DNA from: Euonymus europaeus
Lineage: Eukaryota > Streptophyta > Magnoliopsida > Celastrales > Celastraceae
Length of the DNA stretch: 64,000 nt
Assembly (NCBI GenBank): GCA_963580455.1
Contig: OY756963.1
Coordinates: 22,463,555-22,527,554, forward strand
Direction: 5' to 3'
The notes under the pieces were generated by a model that saw only the letters and a list, made by a program, of their open reading frames with translations, searched no databases and was not told the DNA's origin. Both the position numbers and the translations under genes were made by a program. Positions 29,483 to 42,475 of this stretch are shown here, one piece after another. Numbering within the stretch: position 1 is the stretch's first letter; each line of letters starts with the position of its first letter.

Positions 29483-31622
29483 TCAAGAGATGAGGGAGAA
29501 TCCCTGTTCGAGTAGATCGCCAGCCAAGATTCTATTAGCATCTTCAGAGGGATGGAATCCATCCCAGAACACATAAGCTGTGGCATTGGAGCATGTTCCC
29601 AGAGACCTGGCATTACATAGGACGGCGGTTTCAAATGTCCCTGTTCCACAGCAAGCCCTTCTTGACTCAAAAAAACCTGAAAAATACGAAGTCCACAAAA
29701 GAAAATTAAACTATTGGAGTGATGTGTGCATATGACCATGTTCAGTGTGACAATCCTGCACATAATAACAAGCATATAACTTTTCTACTGTATTTCAAAA
29801 ATTGAATTAGAATTATTTTCAACTTGCAAGACTAGAAGGAGAGGACTTTCTAGAGTTCTATGAAAAGAAAGAAGAATTGCATCAATGCTCATTACAGTAC
29901 TTTATAATTGCTTGTCCCATGGTCTGGTGGCTCAAAAGAACAGAGCTGTCATGAATTCTGGCATCAGATGCTTTCATTTAATGTATGAAAGGGATTGCAA
30001 GCACCAGTTTTTCTTGCACACATTTTGTTTGTCCTTAATCCCGCCCACTTTAGGAGTATTGTGCATGAGAGTTGTTGTCTTTTACTGGAAAAACATGTGG
30101 CCTAGTAAGTGGTAGAGTTGCAACAGTGCAACCTAAAAGTCACATGTTCAATTTATGGAATTAACTTCCGCACATATTACGTGGGGGTCAGGCCTGTGTA
30201 CATCTTGTTTATTCCCGACCCCGCCTACCGTAGGAGTCTTGTGCACGAGAGTTGTTATTTACCTGGCAACTGTGAAGTGATAGACTACACTTATTTGGGG
30301 CAAAGGATGAAGGTCAATAGAGCTCCTTGACATTTACAATACAATTCCAGCTTTGCTTGAAGCTATAAGAATGAATAGTTTTTAACTCACCTGATTTTGA
30401 GTTAGCTTATGCATGACATAATAAATAAGTAGCTACTTATTTTGCAGAGCAGGCACATTACCATTGTCAGCTGGCCGTTTGATCATATCCAATAGAGGTT
30501 GGTATATATCAAAGACCACAAGTTTGAGACCAGGAAGTCTACTCAACAGGCTTTGAGATGTGCTATTCAGTTTGTTGTTGAAAGAGATGGCATCAAGGTT
30601 CAACCTTTCAACACACTCACTTCTTCCTCCCCCAAATAAGGTGATGGCTGCAGGCAAGCATCCAGTTGGTGGTAAGGTTGTCACTCCAACCCTTCTAACC
30701 CCGAGATTATACAGATTCTGTAAGAATGCAGAATATGTTAGTTTTAACTTTTGTCTTTTGGAAAACATAAATCATGAAGCACTGTCTTGCTTAACCATGT
30801 TGAACTTTTACTTGAAGTAATACCTGGATGAAATTGGAGTAGGGTGTCATGAGAATGTCAGAGAATTGATCGGGTGAGTAAATTCTGTTGATGATGGGAT
30901 TAATGTAGTAGTTCTGGATAAAATCACTGCTTCCTGCACTCAAAAGATGGATCCCACGGGAGAATATGCTATTAGCTCTGGATTTTCCCACCGTATTCAC
31001 AACTTTGTTTTGGTACTCCTTGTAGTAATTCAACTGCCGAGTCAAAGTAATGGAGCTCTACAACCAAAAGAACAGTATTGATAAACAGAACTTTGCGTAT
31101 TATATATATATTGAGAAAGAGAGATACAGTTTGGTGAGTTTTGGATGCCAATGCTTACATATAACTGGGCAGTGCTGTCATAGAGACCAGAACCAGCTGA
31201 AGCAAAGTTAGCTCCGGTCAAGAGATTTATCCCTTTGGCTTCCTGGCTAAGGTAAGCTGGTGGGTATGAGTTAAACCCAAGATATTCAGCTGTGAATGTA
31301 AGAAAACAAAGTAACATATTAGCTCATGAAAGAGTATCAAGAAGGAATGACAAAGTGTGTTGGTTTTGAGAATTGTACCAGTGAAGTCTGTAGCCAGTTT
31401 TCCATTACAGAATCTTCCAGTTGGTCTGTGAGTGACAAAGTCTCTTCCATAAGGAGGGAAGTTGGCCTTAATTAAGGTATTGAGGTTATTGTTGTTTCCC
31501 ACATCAACAACAGAATCCCCAAATATGCATAGTGCTGGAACAAGAGGCTGTCCATTTGCCACAGAAAAGACAAACACTAGAAGGGCAAGAGAACCCAGAA
31601 GCTCGCTTGAAAATCTCACCAT
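29483..31622 (-). CDS. GDSL esterase/lipase, At5g03810-like
   Basis: A secreted SGNH-hydrolase acting on acyl esters; the natural substrate is unknown. Five exons: 31622-31379, 31289-31159, 31057-30824, 30717-30462 and 29676-29483, in phase, 352 residues, normal for the family. The signal peptide is about residues 1-24. Block I is [12 protein letters not shown] with nucleophile Ser about 37; NFASAGSGL is block II; GSSDF.QNYY is block III with the Asn of the oxyanion hole region; the C-terminal DGFHPSE gives the Asp/His of the triad (about 327 and 330). The last intron carries two SINE-derived segments. Its position downstream of the PPR and GT47 genes matches the Arabidopsis neighbourhood. 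Confidence 0.94.
30010..30260 (+). mobile_element. Au-like SINE, dimeric arrangement, in GDSL intron 4
   Basis: The right-hand unit (about 30090-30260) shows a tRNA-like head (GTGGCCTAGT.., AGAGTTGCAACAGTGCAACCT, then CACATGTTCAA as a B-box remnant) and the Au-SINE tail TGTGTACATCTTG, CCCGACCCCGCC, GGAGTCTTGTGCACGAGAGT. Just before it (30010-30085) is another tail: TTGCACACATTTTG, ATCCCGCCC, GGAGTATTGTGCATGAGAGT. Two tails with one intervening head suggest a dimer, or nested insertions. Confidence 0.7.
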
Positions 31623-33227
31623 TTTTACAATTCTTCAACAGACAAGGAGAGAGAGATATATGGTGAGAGGGAGGGAGGACTGGTGATGGGGACTTAAAAA
31701 GGCCAAGTAAGCAGTGATTGTCAAAGTGGTATACCTGCTCATTTGCGGGGAATGAGGCATGTTAAGCACCTCACAAAGCTCAAGCTGGCATTTAGTCTTT
31801 CTTTTTGTCATCCTATATGTATTAGGCTAACTGAAAGTGTATTCGCTTTGTTGGCATTTCTGAAAAAATCTGGAGGAGGTCACGTTTGTTTTTGTTTAGG
31901 AGATTTTATTAACCTTTGGAGAATTTTAGGGAAAAGTGTGCTTTTTCAATAGCAAAACACATTTTGCTTAGCTTGGTTACCACAGGACCTAACGTGCCTT
32001 GACAAATTGTTCTCGTCACAGAAAGTAATTTGAACCCCACCAGAAAAGCAAAACAATGGGGAACAAACATGTAAAAGCACCGAATTTTTTTTTATTTACC
32101 ATTGATTTTACAAACAGCAAATGATTGTGGTATCTTACAGTCCTAGCCAGCCTGCCTCACATGGGACTGAATCAATTACGGGCTTCCCCCACCATGTGTT
32201 GCAGTAATTACAGGTAGTAGTATACAAACACATACTCTAGGTGATATTGTCTGCTCTGAGGCCAAATGTTTGCACAGATTGTTTTCCTAGACCGTCTTCC
32301 AAGTATAAAGACATCACTCGTATGAGAGAAACTTGAACTTCACTTGTATACCATTCAGTTGTATTTTGTTAATTCGACATCAGACTAGAAGCTTTATATA
32401 TCACTCAATTGTATTATGTCAATCCGACGGGGATTACAAATCTGCACAATAGTAACATTTGGTTTGTGAGCTTCCGTTCTAAGGAAAAGACTCCACGCGC
32501 AATGAATCATTGCAGTGCCTGCTTTATGACCGTAACCAAAGCTAGTAGCTACTGGACCTTTCACTACTAGATGGTGCAATGATTCTCGTGGTGATCATGG
32601 CATGTCATTCAAAGATTTACAACAGCGTGATTCACCAAAATATGTGTGATTTGAATAGCAGTAAAAAATAAGGCGAAAACAAAGTCAAGCCACTTTAGTC
32701 TAAAAATAAGAAGAAACAAGACCGTATTTGTTCTCCTGTTCAACAACCTCAGGGGAAAAAAGGTCTCCACAATGCTTATAACTTGCAATAATAAAATTGC
32801 ATCTGTAACACATATAAATAATATCACAAAGATCCTTCTAAGCAGCCGTTTTCCTAATTACGTTGTACCCGTCTAACTGAGTTAGGAAGTGATGTTGGTG
32901 TTCGGGGGGACTAATATTAAAATAATTACCGAGGTAAGTAGGTAACACTCCTCACAGTGAGCCAGAGTCAGTTATACACAGTAACAAGGATACTACTGAA
33001 AAATTAACAGTTGTTCTACTGCAACATAAGTAAATGACCGCTAATTATAAATATAAAAATGACGACCTACAACTAAATAGCTGACATTTGCATAGAAGGC
33101 ACCATATCTCTCTGCTGATTAGATTCTAGAGATCTTATTTTTAACTCTATAGCATTCAATACTATAAATGAACTGTCTAGCCTCCTTGATTTGATTCAAC
33201 CATGTATGGATCACGGGGTGGTTCCAG
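31623..33227. other. Spacer between GDSL promoter and threonine deaminase 3' end
   Basis: Non-coding. A GA-rich leader lies just upstream of the GDSL start. No convincing gene or named repeat was found. Short minus-strand frames at 32394-32827 show nothing recognisable. Confidence 0.4.
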
Positions 33228-36200
33228 TCAATGCATCAAAAGCTGGAAATCATCGTCGTCTGTTACTATAACATATTCATATCCGAGGCTGTTGGCACAA
33301 CTGTGGAACTCATCCATTTCAGACCTGGCCACTTGAATTCCAACTAATACGTTTGCACCAGTTTCACCCTGATGGAGAGAAAAGGCAGCAATCACGATTT
33401 CAGGAATTGTTGAGGGTGGAATTTATCAATCTATTGCCACCACAAAAACATAAGCTTCTAGCTTCTACAGAAGAGAAGGCTACAAGAGCTAACCTGTCCA
33501 CGATAGTGGAATAAACTGATGTTCCAGCGAGGGCTGAAAGTTTGCAAGAACTTCGTCAGAGCACCAGGCCTCTCTGGAAATATAAATCGGCAGAGAACCT
33601 CATTTGGAACGTTTAATTTGCCCCCCATCTGAAAGAAATTCACAAATTAAGTTACACGCAATGCAATCCAGAGACTGTATTATAAATGTGCTATGTGGAT
33701 ATCCAAGAAAATAAAGCAACTACAATGCAACCAAGACATAATTGCCTATTTTGTACAAGTGAATCTGTCATTTCAAGAACCTGAGGATACTTTTTTAAGG
33801 TTTGTGAAATTTAAAATAACATTCCCCATGGGAACACCCATAATGTCGTAAGATTCAGGTTTTTTTAAAAGAAAGCATAGCATCTCGGACCACACCCATC
33901 AGACATCTACATGACTAAAACAACAATGCAAGAGTACGAACTTTGAGAAATATCCATTACAAGTACCCAATATTTGCCTGATATATATATTTTTTTGAAA
34001 ATAGCCATCATAAATATATATTCCTCTCAACCTAAGAACCCGTTTGGAGGAGGGGATAAGACTTCGTACAGTATAAAATTATTCTTTAATAATGTTATCA
34101 GATGTTTGAATGATTTTAAAAAAACTTGAGATAATTTTAAAAAAACTCGAGATAGTATAACTTTATGCAAAATGAGTTCTTATACAATGCAGGTTGTATA
34201 ATATTAAAACACCTCCAACTCGTTTTTATTTTTTACAGAGTATTTATGATAAGAGTTAACATGCTAACAGGGTATTTCATCAAAAGAGTGTCATTACCAA
34301 ATACCGCAAGTGATCTTTCACCAAGTCACTTGATGTGAGATTGTAAGTTTTCAGTAGAGAATATTCCATCCGCTGCAGCATAGCTTCTAGATCTGAGTCA
34401 GTGTGAAGGCCAACACTGCATGTAACATAAAATGAAGTAAGAAGTGTTCCAACTTCAGGTAGTAAATCACAAAATAAGTTTATAAAAACTACAAAAGTAA
34501 TATTGCACATTCAAACCCTACACGGGAGAATGCCCCGTTTGTAGAAGATAAAAATCCTATGAAATAAAATATCCCACTAACAAGCGAAAATATATGACTC
34601 AGATGTCTAATGGAATCGAAATTTGATTATCAGACAAGCTATCATGAGAGGTATATGATTGACAAGGATTTCTCAGTTCCAATCTTATAAGATCAAGGGG
34701 CAGTCAATGTAGCATGCAAGATATCGGAAACTTTCTACCAAAAATTATATGTGAGTTTGCTGTTGGGATTGCAAAGCCTATTCAAAGGGTTCCTTTATGC
34801 CAAATTTTGTAACCTATGATCTTAGAAACACAATCAGAGTAGTTTAACAGTTCTTTTTTTCAAGGGCCTGTTATGGGGTGAGCTACCAACTCTCTATGGG
34901 TATTTTGCTTATTAAACTTCAAACATCTTTAAAGAAGTGTTTTACTTTCTTTGATTCTTCGACTTTGGGAACATTAAATGCTTAGAATTCCCTGGCTACT
35001 AATTCAAAAGAGTTGTCCAGACCAAAGTCACTCGAATTCATAGAACCATTTTTATTAAATTAATCTGAAATTCTTAGAGTAAGATCATCCTTACCAATCT
35101 AGTTTTGCTATCATTAATAAAAGCAGAAAAAGCACAAACCTATAGAGAACAACTGCCTCCTTATCAGAGTTATATCTATATTTGAACTCGGAGATATTCA
35201 TAGGGCCGACCTGCAAAATCAAAGGATTTCGAGTTACACCAATAGATGAAGGACAGACCAAAGTTCAACAGCAAAATTTGAATAATGCAATAGCAACACA
35301 CCAGCTCACAAAATTGTTTGAAGCTCCCAGGCTTCTCGGGCAACATAGTTGCAAGCACAGCCTCTTGCTTTCTACCGACATTGGCCAGTTCCGTAACCAC
35401 CCTTAGTTTATCAAAATTCATGTTTGCGCCACTTGTTAAAGCCACTACATTTTCTCCCTCAAGGCCGTAATACTTGCAGTATGCTTCGGCTCCAGCAAGG
35501 GCCAGAGCACCAGCTGGTTCTAAAATGCTTCTCTTTTCTTCAAACATGTCCTGCAACACAGACACAAGATGGTAAGTTCAAAGCATTTGAACAGCCACGG
35601 CAAAGTAATTTTCTTAACTATAGCTTCAAATAAATACGACTAGAGAGGGCCACATAAACATGTTAATGGAGTGACACATGCCTGGAAAGAAAAGGAAAAG
35701 GAGGGAGTACTGCAGTTGAATAAGAGCAAGAACCAGTACATGAAGAAGTGATTAGGGCAGTCAGCCATATATACTGTTCAGGGGGTGAATATGAATATAA
35801 ACTGACATCGGAAAGAGATCTGATCTGACTAAGTTGAAAAGGTGCAAATGGCTACAATCATGAAAAATACTTGCATAAACAGGCCCGCACTACCAATACA
35901 TGATGCAGGGGCCTTGAAAGAAAGAAAAAGAGGGAGTACCGCAGTTGAATAAGAGCAAGAACCATTACATATGCAGGGATTAGGGCAGCCAGCCCTATAA
36001 ACTGTTCAGAGGGTGTATGAATATCAATTGGCATTGGAAAGAGGCTCTGACTGACTAAGTTCAAAAGATGCAAAAGGCTACAATCATGAAAAATATTTGA
36101 ATAAACAGGCCTGCAATACCCCCTAAAGTGGGGAAATGCTGCATGGTGAACTACATCTAATTCATTGCCCCTCTCTAAATGATTATCAAAAGTAGCCATA

Positions 36201-39200
36201 ACAAGCACTTCAGCAGAATGAACCAACCAGAAGACAACCTAGTTTAAACTTGACATTACAAAAAAAAATAATAACACTAGTCCTACATAACAACTATTTA
36301 CAGCATGCATAGGACTATAGGAGAAGAATTAGGTCATTTAAAGTTACAAATACACATATTTGATGTAAATGCTTTAATGATGATGATAGCTTGTCTCTCT
36401 CACTCTCACTCTTGGTCTCTCTCTCTCTTGTTAAAATATACCGATTAGAGAAAATTGACAGCGTGTTGGTCCATCAAATGGAACATTTTTATCCCCCAAA
36501 TTTTATTCCTTCCGCTCTTCAATTAACTTCCATTAATCCAGGACAGTGATACAAATATTCAAACTCAGAACCACTTTGACTCACTTCTAATCCTTCACTG
36601 CGGTGACATTGTGTCATAGGAGAAAAGAGAAAACCTTAGGAATGATGAAAATCAGATAAGTTAAAATTATATGGTTGTTTTGTGGTTATTTAGAAGCATG
36701 GTAGCGCTAATTAACATTCTGCACTTACATTGGAAGAGCAAATATTTTTCTGGCTATACATATGCTTGAAAACTTATTCGAGTAAACAAAGCCTCACCTT
36801 TATCGAGGCACAGATAGCATCACGGCTAACAAGTACGACGCCATCTATCAAATCCTTGCATAAGCGGAATGTTTCTTCACCAACTTCTTTCACAGCTACA
36901 CCATCAGCAAAACCTCCAACCTGGTCCAACATCACTCTCTCACCATGATGCAGTGACAAAGCCATGGCATTTGCATCAGAGGGTTCCACCCCAATAATCT
37001 TTACCTGTATTAGACAAACAAAATTATTGGTCATAACAGATCAAGAGATATTGAGGGGGACAAAAAAACTAGAAACAGGGTTAAAGAAGGAATAGAATCA
37101 TAAAGAAGATAATAAGCATTTTACTATAGGAAAAGAGATAATGCTTCTTTATCATAAAAAAAAAATCAGTTTTGAATAAAAAACTATAAGACGGAGTGCA
37201 TTTTTTAGTTGATAAGGCTCAAGTCCACCAAGGCCATAAATGTTAGCTTTTCAATGAATTTTTTAACCTTAACCCATTCATACGATATGAGGTAAACTGC
37301 AAGTACTGAGTAGTAAGAAATTCTAGAGAACACTAAATAATAATTCAAAAATAGCCTTGACTACTGATATTACTATTGGAGGCTGTAAAGGTAAAATTTG
37401 CAAATGTTAAACACTTAAACAGGCCACAAGGGATTAAAAGAACCTCTTAAATTAGCTTGTGTACCAACATAGATACCAAGAGACTTGGATCAATGTGACA
37501 AAAAAATCACAAACAATACATTTTATAACCGGTATATGTAATTTCCACCAGAGAAATAAATTTTTGGCAGGTAACAGAAAAAGAAACCCAAAATGATATC
37601 TTCATCATCTTAAAATCTTTATTCCCAAAAGATTGGGGTTTGCTATTCAGATTTACCTAGTAAATTGCAGGACAATTTGAATATATACAACATAGTCTAA
37701 CAATATTGTAGCACCAACACAGTAAATGAGTATTTACACAACACAGGAATACCTCTGGATTAACCCTCTTCACATAAGCCGCAATACCAGCTATTAGTCC
37801 ACCACCTCCAATAGGGACAAATATTGCATGCAGTGGCTCTTGCATTTGACGCACAATTTCCATTCCAACTGTCCCCTGCCCTATGATGATGTCTGGATGA
37901 TCAAAAGGGGGTATAAATGCACGACCCTCCTCTTTGCCCTGTCTTTTAGCATATGCTTGTGCCTCATCATAAGAATCCCCCACAAGAACAACTTTTGCAC
38001 CTAATCTCTCAACAGATTGCCACTGCACGATAAGAAATTACTGATGACATCAGAATATTTTTTTGGTGTTTTCAATCTATTAAATTAGAAAACCGAATTG
38101 TCATGGCATAATTATAAAGGGCAACATGGAACAAAATATACTTTGATTTCTGGCGTAGTAACAGGCATCACAATCACTGCATCGCAACCCAGTCTCTTGG
38201 CAGATAACGCAACCCCTTGAGCATGATTTCCGGCTGAAGAACAGATAACCCCTCTTTCCAACTGTTCCTCTGAAAGCTTTGTCATCATATTATAAGCTCC
38301 ACGGAGCTTGAAAGAGAAAACCTGCAACCCAATTCAACAAATTCATAACACTGAACCATGTATCCCGTCCAAACATCAGAAGTATGAATACTCAGAAAGA
38401 AAGTGATTTCTTTCACCCTGCGATAAGAAAAGTCGAATTAACTAATTCTGACAGCTGAGCAGGATAGTTTTCATACAAACACCAAATTATGCTCTAGATC
38501 TGGCTAAGGATCAAAAGTCATTCATATTTAGGCCAATCAGGAAGATTTCACCAAGGATTCGACCCTTCAAGTTGCGGAGCTCTTAGGCAAATTATGGCCA
38601 AAAACAACAAAAATCGAAAGAATGAGATCTTCGTCCCAGTTTATCTTCTCTGTCAGACTCCACAGAGAGGAAAAAAAAAACAAAGTGAAAAGACCTTTTA
38701 TGCCGATGCAAATGAAAAACAACAATGCTAGGTGAGATCTCAATACACATATAATCAATCATAGTCATGACGACAAGAGAATACAAACACATAAATACTC
38801 ACGGGTTGCAAATCCTCTCTCTTAAGCCAAATCTTAACTCCCAATCTCCCAGACAGCTTTGGGGCGAACTGTAATGGCGTTTCGATGGCCACGTCGTATA
38901 CCTTCGAAGATAGTATATTCGTCAAATAACCCATAGCATTAATGATATTGTCACTCCCATCCAGCTTTCGCTCCGGCACAGCACCAAGGTAGCCGGCGGG
39001 GTACTGCAGGGACTTGGGAGATACTCTCTTGAGAGTGGTCACCGGCGGAGAAGGCGGTGCCGGCAACGGATTCTCCCTGTGAGCAACCGCAGATGACGGC
39101 TTGGCAGAAACCTCAGCCGCCGGTCTTGACAGCGTGGCCTTGACGAACGGTTTGACGGAATGGCGGCGGCGGCCATTATTGACAGACCCAAATAACAAAG

Positions 39201-39279
39201 ACGGGTCCAATTTTGATTGTGTTGAGCGGCTTGTGCCCACGAGAGGCAACGTTGTCGCTGTGAAATGGAGCGCCTCCAT
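33228..39279 (-). CDS. OMR1: Threonine deaminase (threonine dehydratase, biosynthetic), chloroplastic
   Basis: Catalyses threonine to 2-oxobutanoate plus ammonia, the committed step of isoleucine synthesis in plastids. Nine exons: 39279-38803, 38321-38142, 38022-37753, 37004-36798, 35550-35302, 35210-35140, 34415-34298, 33628-33494, 33368-33228; in phase, 615 residues. The first ATG is at 39279, beginning [12 protein letters not shown], and opens a Ser/Thr/Arg-rich transit peptide. PLP-binding Lys is about 164 in [24 protein letters not shown] and [11 protein letters not shown] (about 290-299) bind cofactor phosphate. Two C-terminal ACT-like regulatory domains (from about [19 protein letters not shown] and from [15 protein letters not shown]) confer isoleucine feedback and valine response. 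Intron 4 contains a 230-bp tandem duplication. The FKBP16-4 gene is the next gene on the right, as in Arabidopsis. Confidence 0.97.
35697..36117. repeat. Tandem duplication, period about 230 bp, in threonine deaminase intron 4
   Basis: GGGAGTACTGCAGTTGAATA at about 35703 recurs as GGGAGTACCGCAGTTGAATA at about 35934. Each copy continues through AAGAGCAAGAACCA, GATTAGGGCAG, ACTGTTCAG, GGCTACAATCATGAAAAATA and AAACAGGCC, with roughly 10-15 % difference. Wholly intronic. Confidence 0.85.
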
Positions 39280-39495
39280 ACTATTCAGAAAGCGAAGCAG
39301 GAATTGCAAACACAGCAAGGAAGGCGTTGATCACAGCTACCAAGAAGAGACGGGGGTGGGATGCTCCGTTTGATGTGTAGTCGGTAGGGTAGGTCCATAT
39401 AAGGGAGTTTTTTTTTAATTTTTTGCATATTTCATATATAGCCATCCATCAGAGCAACCATCGGTTTATGTTGGGTACAATAAAGTGCTTGCTTA
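39280..39495. other. Threonine deaminase 5' flank
   Basis: Probable leader and core promoter on the minus strand; TTATATGG near 39390 and CTATATATG near 39435 are candidate TATA elements. The DNA from 39496 onward is mobile-element sequence. Confidence 0.3.
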
Positions 39496-40520
39496 GGCAA
39501 AATTTGCAAAAAAGACTTTTTTGAAAATTAAAACTTCAAATATGATGGCTTTTAAAAAGAATGAAATAAATGACTTGTTTTGGTCTTTTTAAGAGTCAAA
39601 TATCTTTCATAGTAATAAAGAAGCGTCTTTCACTGGTCTCCACTTTAATAATTTTGGTAACACTTTGATTAGGCATCATTTTATTAATTGATTGAGCTAT
39701 CACTTTGATCAAGCATAATTTTATGTTGTGGTTGAGCATTTTGTTGCAGAATTTTTTTTATGAGTGTTCTATCCATTTTCGAGCAATCGAAAAGATTTTG
39801 GAGACCAATAACTTCCTATGGATGAAATCAGACAAGAATATTGATGTGCGGGGGAAATGGTTGGGCCTTAGAACACTGGAGAGGTTACCTCTACAGAGTT
39901 CTGAGTACAACCTCTCTTGCTTTATGAGGCTCAATCATTCCCCTTCACGTTTGATTGCATCCATATGAAGTGTTGATCTCCAAAATCTTTTTCGATTCTT
40001 AGAAAACAAAAAAAAACACTCACACAAATTGCATAAGATTTTTTTTTAAATTTTTGACGACATAAACAAATGCCTGACCAAATAAATAAAGAAATGTCTG
40101 GACAGCTAAATAAAGAAGTGTCCGACTATATAAAAAAATGCTGGAACAGATCACCACGTAAAGGACATTAAGGACACCTTGAACATTCTCCATTAAAACA
40201 CATGCATGCGAGATTATTAACCTCAATACAGACGAAATATGTTCTCTCTGGAAGTTTGTGGAGGTATCAATGTTGTGAGTCCACCTCCTGGAGAATGATG
40301 TTTATATAGCATGAGAAAGAAGTCAAAGCGTTGTTATTGAGAAGTGGAATAACTGAAAAAGTTGATGAGAATTGTGAAGTAGATTTTGATAAGTGGAAGA
40401 TGAATTTCTTCAGGCTTATTTAGTCTTTTAATTGAAAAAATTGGTCATTTATTTTATTTTGAAAAAACAGGTCATATCTAGGGTTTTGATTTTCAAGGAT
40501 GTCATTTTTGCAAATTTTCC
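39496..40520. mobile_element. Non-autonomous Mutator-like element with long (about 100 bp) inverted termini
   Basis: The left end GCAAAATTTGCAAAAAAGAC, then GAAAATTAAAAC, ATATGA and AAATAAATGAC, is matched in reverse complement by the right end GGAAAATTTGCAAAAATGAC, GAAAATCAAAAC, ATATGAC, AAATAAATGACC. Such long terminal inverted repeats starting with a G-AAAATTTGCAAAAA phrase are typical of plant MULEs. The interior (including a chance 87-codon frame at 39705) encodes no recognisable transposase. It has short degenerate repeats TAAAGAA.TGTC.G at 40084-40140. A clear 9-bp target duplication was not found. Confidence 0.65.
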
Positions 40521-41159
40521 TTTGTTAGGAGATATATTTTATTGATACAATTATATTGAAATATGTGTTTTATTAACATCGGATATATGACTTGATTTTT
40601 GGATAGTAGAGGTGAAATTCAATATTAATTTTAGTGGATATTGAATTAGAAATAAAATGTTGGTGACTTAAATAATGGAGAAAAAAATTGTATTAAGATA
40701 TGTGTTTCGCTAAGGTGACTGTATATATAAATGTGTTTTGCTGATGTGGATAAATATATAAAATTATTTTTATATAATACAGGTGAAACTCAAAAACAAA
40801 TTTAATGGGTATATTTACATGTCTTCATTGTGGTTGCCCTTGTAGAAAATTGTATTAGTGAAATTAGTAAATTGCATTATATTTTAATTTTTTTAGTGAT
40901 ATAAAAGCAACTCCAGTGGCACAAGTGTTACAAATTTTCCAGTTTTTCGATTACGTCTCATCTCTATTACACACAATTTCCTCCCACTTAACAAAACATA
41001 TATTTCAATTCAATTTTTTTTCATTTTCCATTTACATACACTCTAAATATCAAGCATCAACATCATCTCTTTCATTTTTTTCTACCATTTTACACATCTT
41101 CCAATTTTCAGTGCTATAAAACATGAACTCTAATGTGGCAAAGTTGATTCATCCAATAA

Positions 41160-42475
41160 GATTGTGACACGTGTAAATGTCCTCCTCGGACGGGCGATGT
41201 TGTTCCTAGCTGGACCGACCAACTTGAAGTATTAGAATGGCTCGGTCGGTCGGACAACGCTTGTCATACTCTTCCTTTGGTCCTTTTAGACCTATGGTTT
41301 GTTGGATCGGTCATCATTTTCAGGTCGGTTTAGCCTTTACCTATTACTTGCTAATGATAACGTTTGTTCAAACTGGTTGGTCAGTCGGCCATCGCCAAAT
41401 CCAAACTAGATCCGTCACTCCTTATAGGAGTCCTAATCCCATAAGGAGTAGAGACCCAAAAGGATTACGACTCCGACAAATACACTTAGATAAGGAAGAT
41501 AAGAGTTTCATTCCTAAAGAAATGATGGGTCGTTTGGTATTGAAAATAGAGGTGGAATAGAGAATGAGTGATTCTCATTCCATCATTTGGTGCATTATAA
41601 GTTGGAGGAATGAAATCACTCATTTCATTCCTTATTCTCTCCCTCACCCAAAATCCATTCCCTCTCATTTTACATGGAATGAGTGATTCCACATGGAATT
41701 TAGGTAAAAATGACTCCAATGCCCCTCTCTTAATTTTAATAAAATATTAATTAATTCATTTTAAATCAGAAATTAATTAATTTATATTCAGAAAATCAAT
41801 CCAATGCCCCTCTCTTGATTTTAATAAAATATTAATTAATTCATTTTAAATAAGAAATTAATTTTAAATCATAAATAAATTAATTTTAAATCATAAATTA
41901 ATTAATTTTAAATTCATAAATTAATTTTAAATCAGAAATTGATTAATTAATTTTATATTTGTTCTAATTTGTTAACATATCTAATTTTATTAAACTGTTT
42001 TAATTTGTTAATTATATATGATTAAAAATTGTAAAATGAAAAATGTTGATTATACATAATTATTTAAAAGGCATAATGGACAAAACACATATTTCATTCT
42101 CATTCCCAGTTTTTATACATACCAAACGTGAGAATCAAAATCTCATTCTCATTCTCATTCTCACTCAAACCAATCTCAATATCAAACGACCCTTAAGAAC
42201 TCTGTAAATCCCTATAAAAGGAGCCCCACGCATCAGGTAAATTTTTACATCACAACTTGCACTATTGTTGCTTAAGTTGAGAGAGCTCTCAAAGACCGAG
42301 CCGTCCCAATTGAAAATTACCTAACTGACTTGAGCGTCGGAGCGGGTCCCTCCCGAACTAATGCGGGGTCCCTCTTAGCTTACGTTTGTTTATTGTGTAG
42401 GACATCCAGCTCAGCGATTTGGGGTCTGACCGAATTGATTGATGTTTCGCTAGGACAAACAATTTTTGACATCAT
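41160..42475 (+). mobile_element. Probable solo LTR of a Ty3/Gypsy retrotransposon, split by a MITE
   Basis: The right part (42193-42475) has a core promoter CCTATAAAAGGAGCCCC and the R/U5-like phrases GAGAGAGCTCTCAAAGACC and GACTTGAGCGTCGGAGCGG, which are familiar from plant Gypsy LTRs. The left part (41160-41526) is GC-richer, with repeated GGTCGGTC-type steps. No gag/pol or primer-binding site lies on either side, so it reads as a solo LTR. Exact ends and target duplication are unresolved. Confidence 0.5.
41527..42192. mobile_element. MITE with 17-bp GGGTCGTTTGGTATTGA termini, nested in LTR
   Basis: GGGTCGTTTGGTATTGA (41527-41543) is the inverted repeat of TCAATATCAAACGACCC (42176-42192), with one mismatch. 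Sub-terminal CATTCTCATTCTCATT runs are also mirrored by GAATGAGTGA-type sequence. The interior is AT-rich (repeated TTAATTAATTTTAAAT). No coding content. The target duplication is unclear. Confidence 0.75.

Noticed and set aside
39279..39318. Upstream extension of threonine deaminase to 39318
   Set aside because: The codon at 39318 is TTG, not ATG; the first ATG in frame is at 39279 and begins a normal transit peptide.
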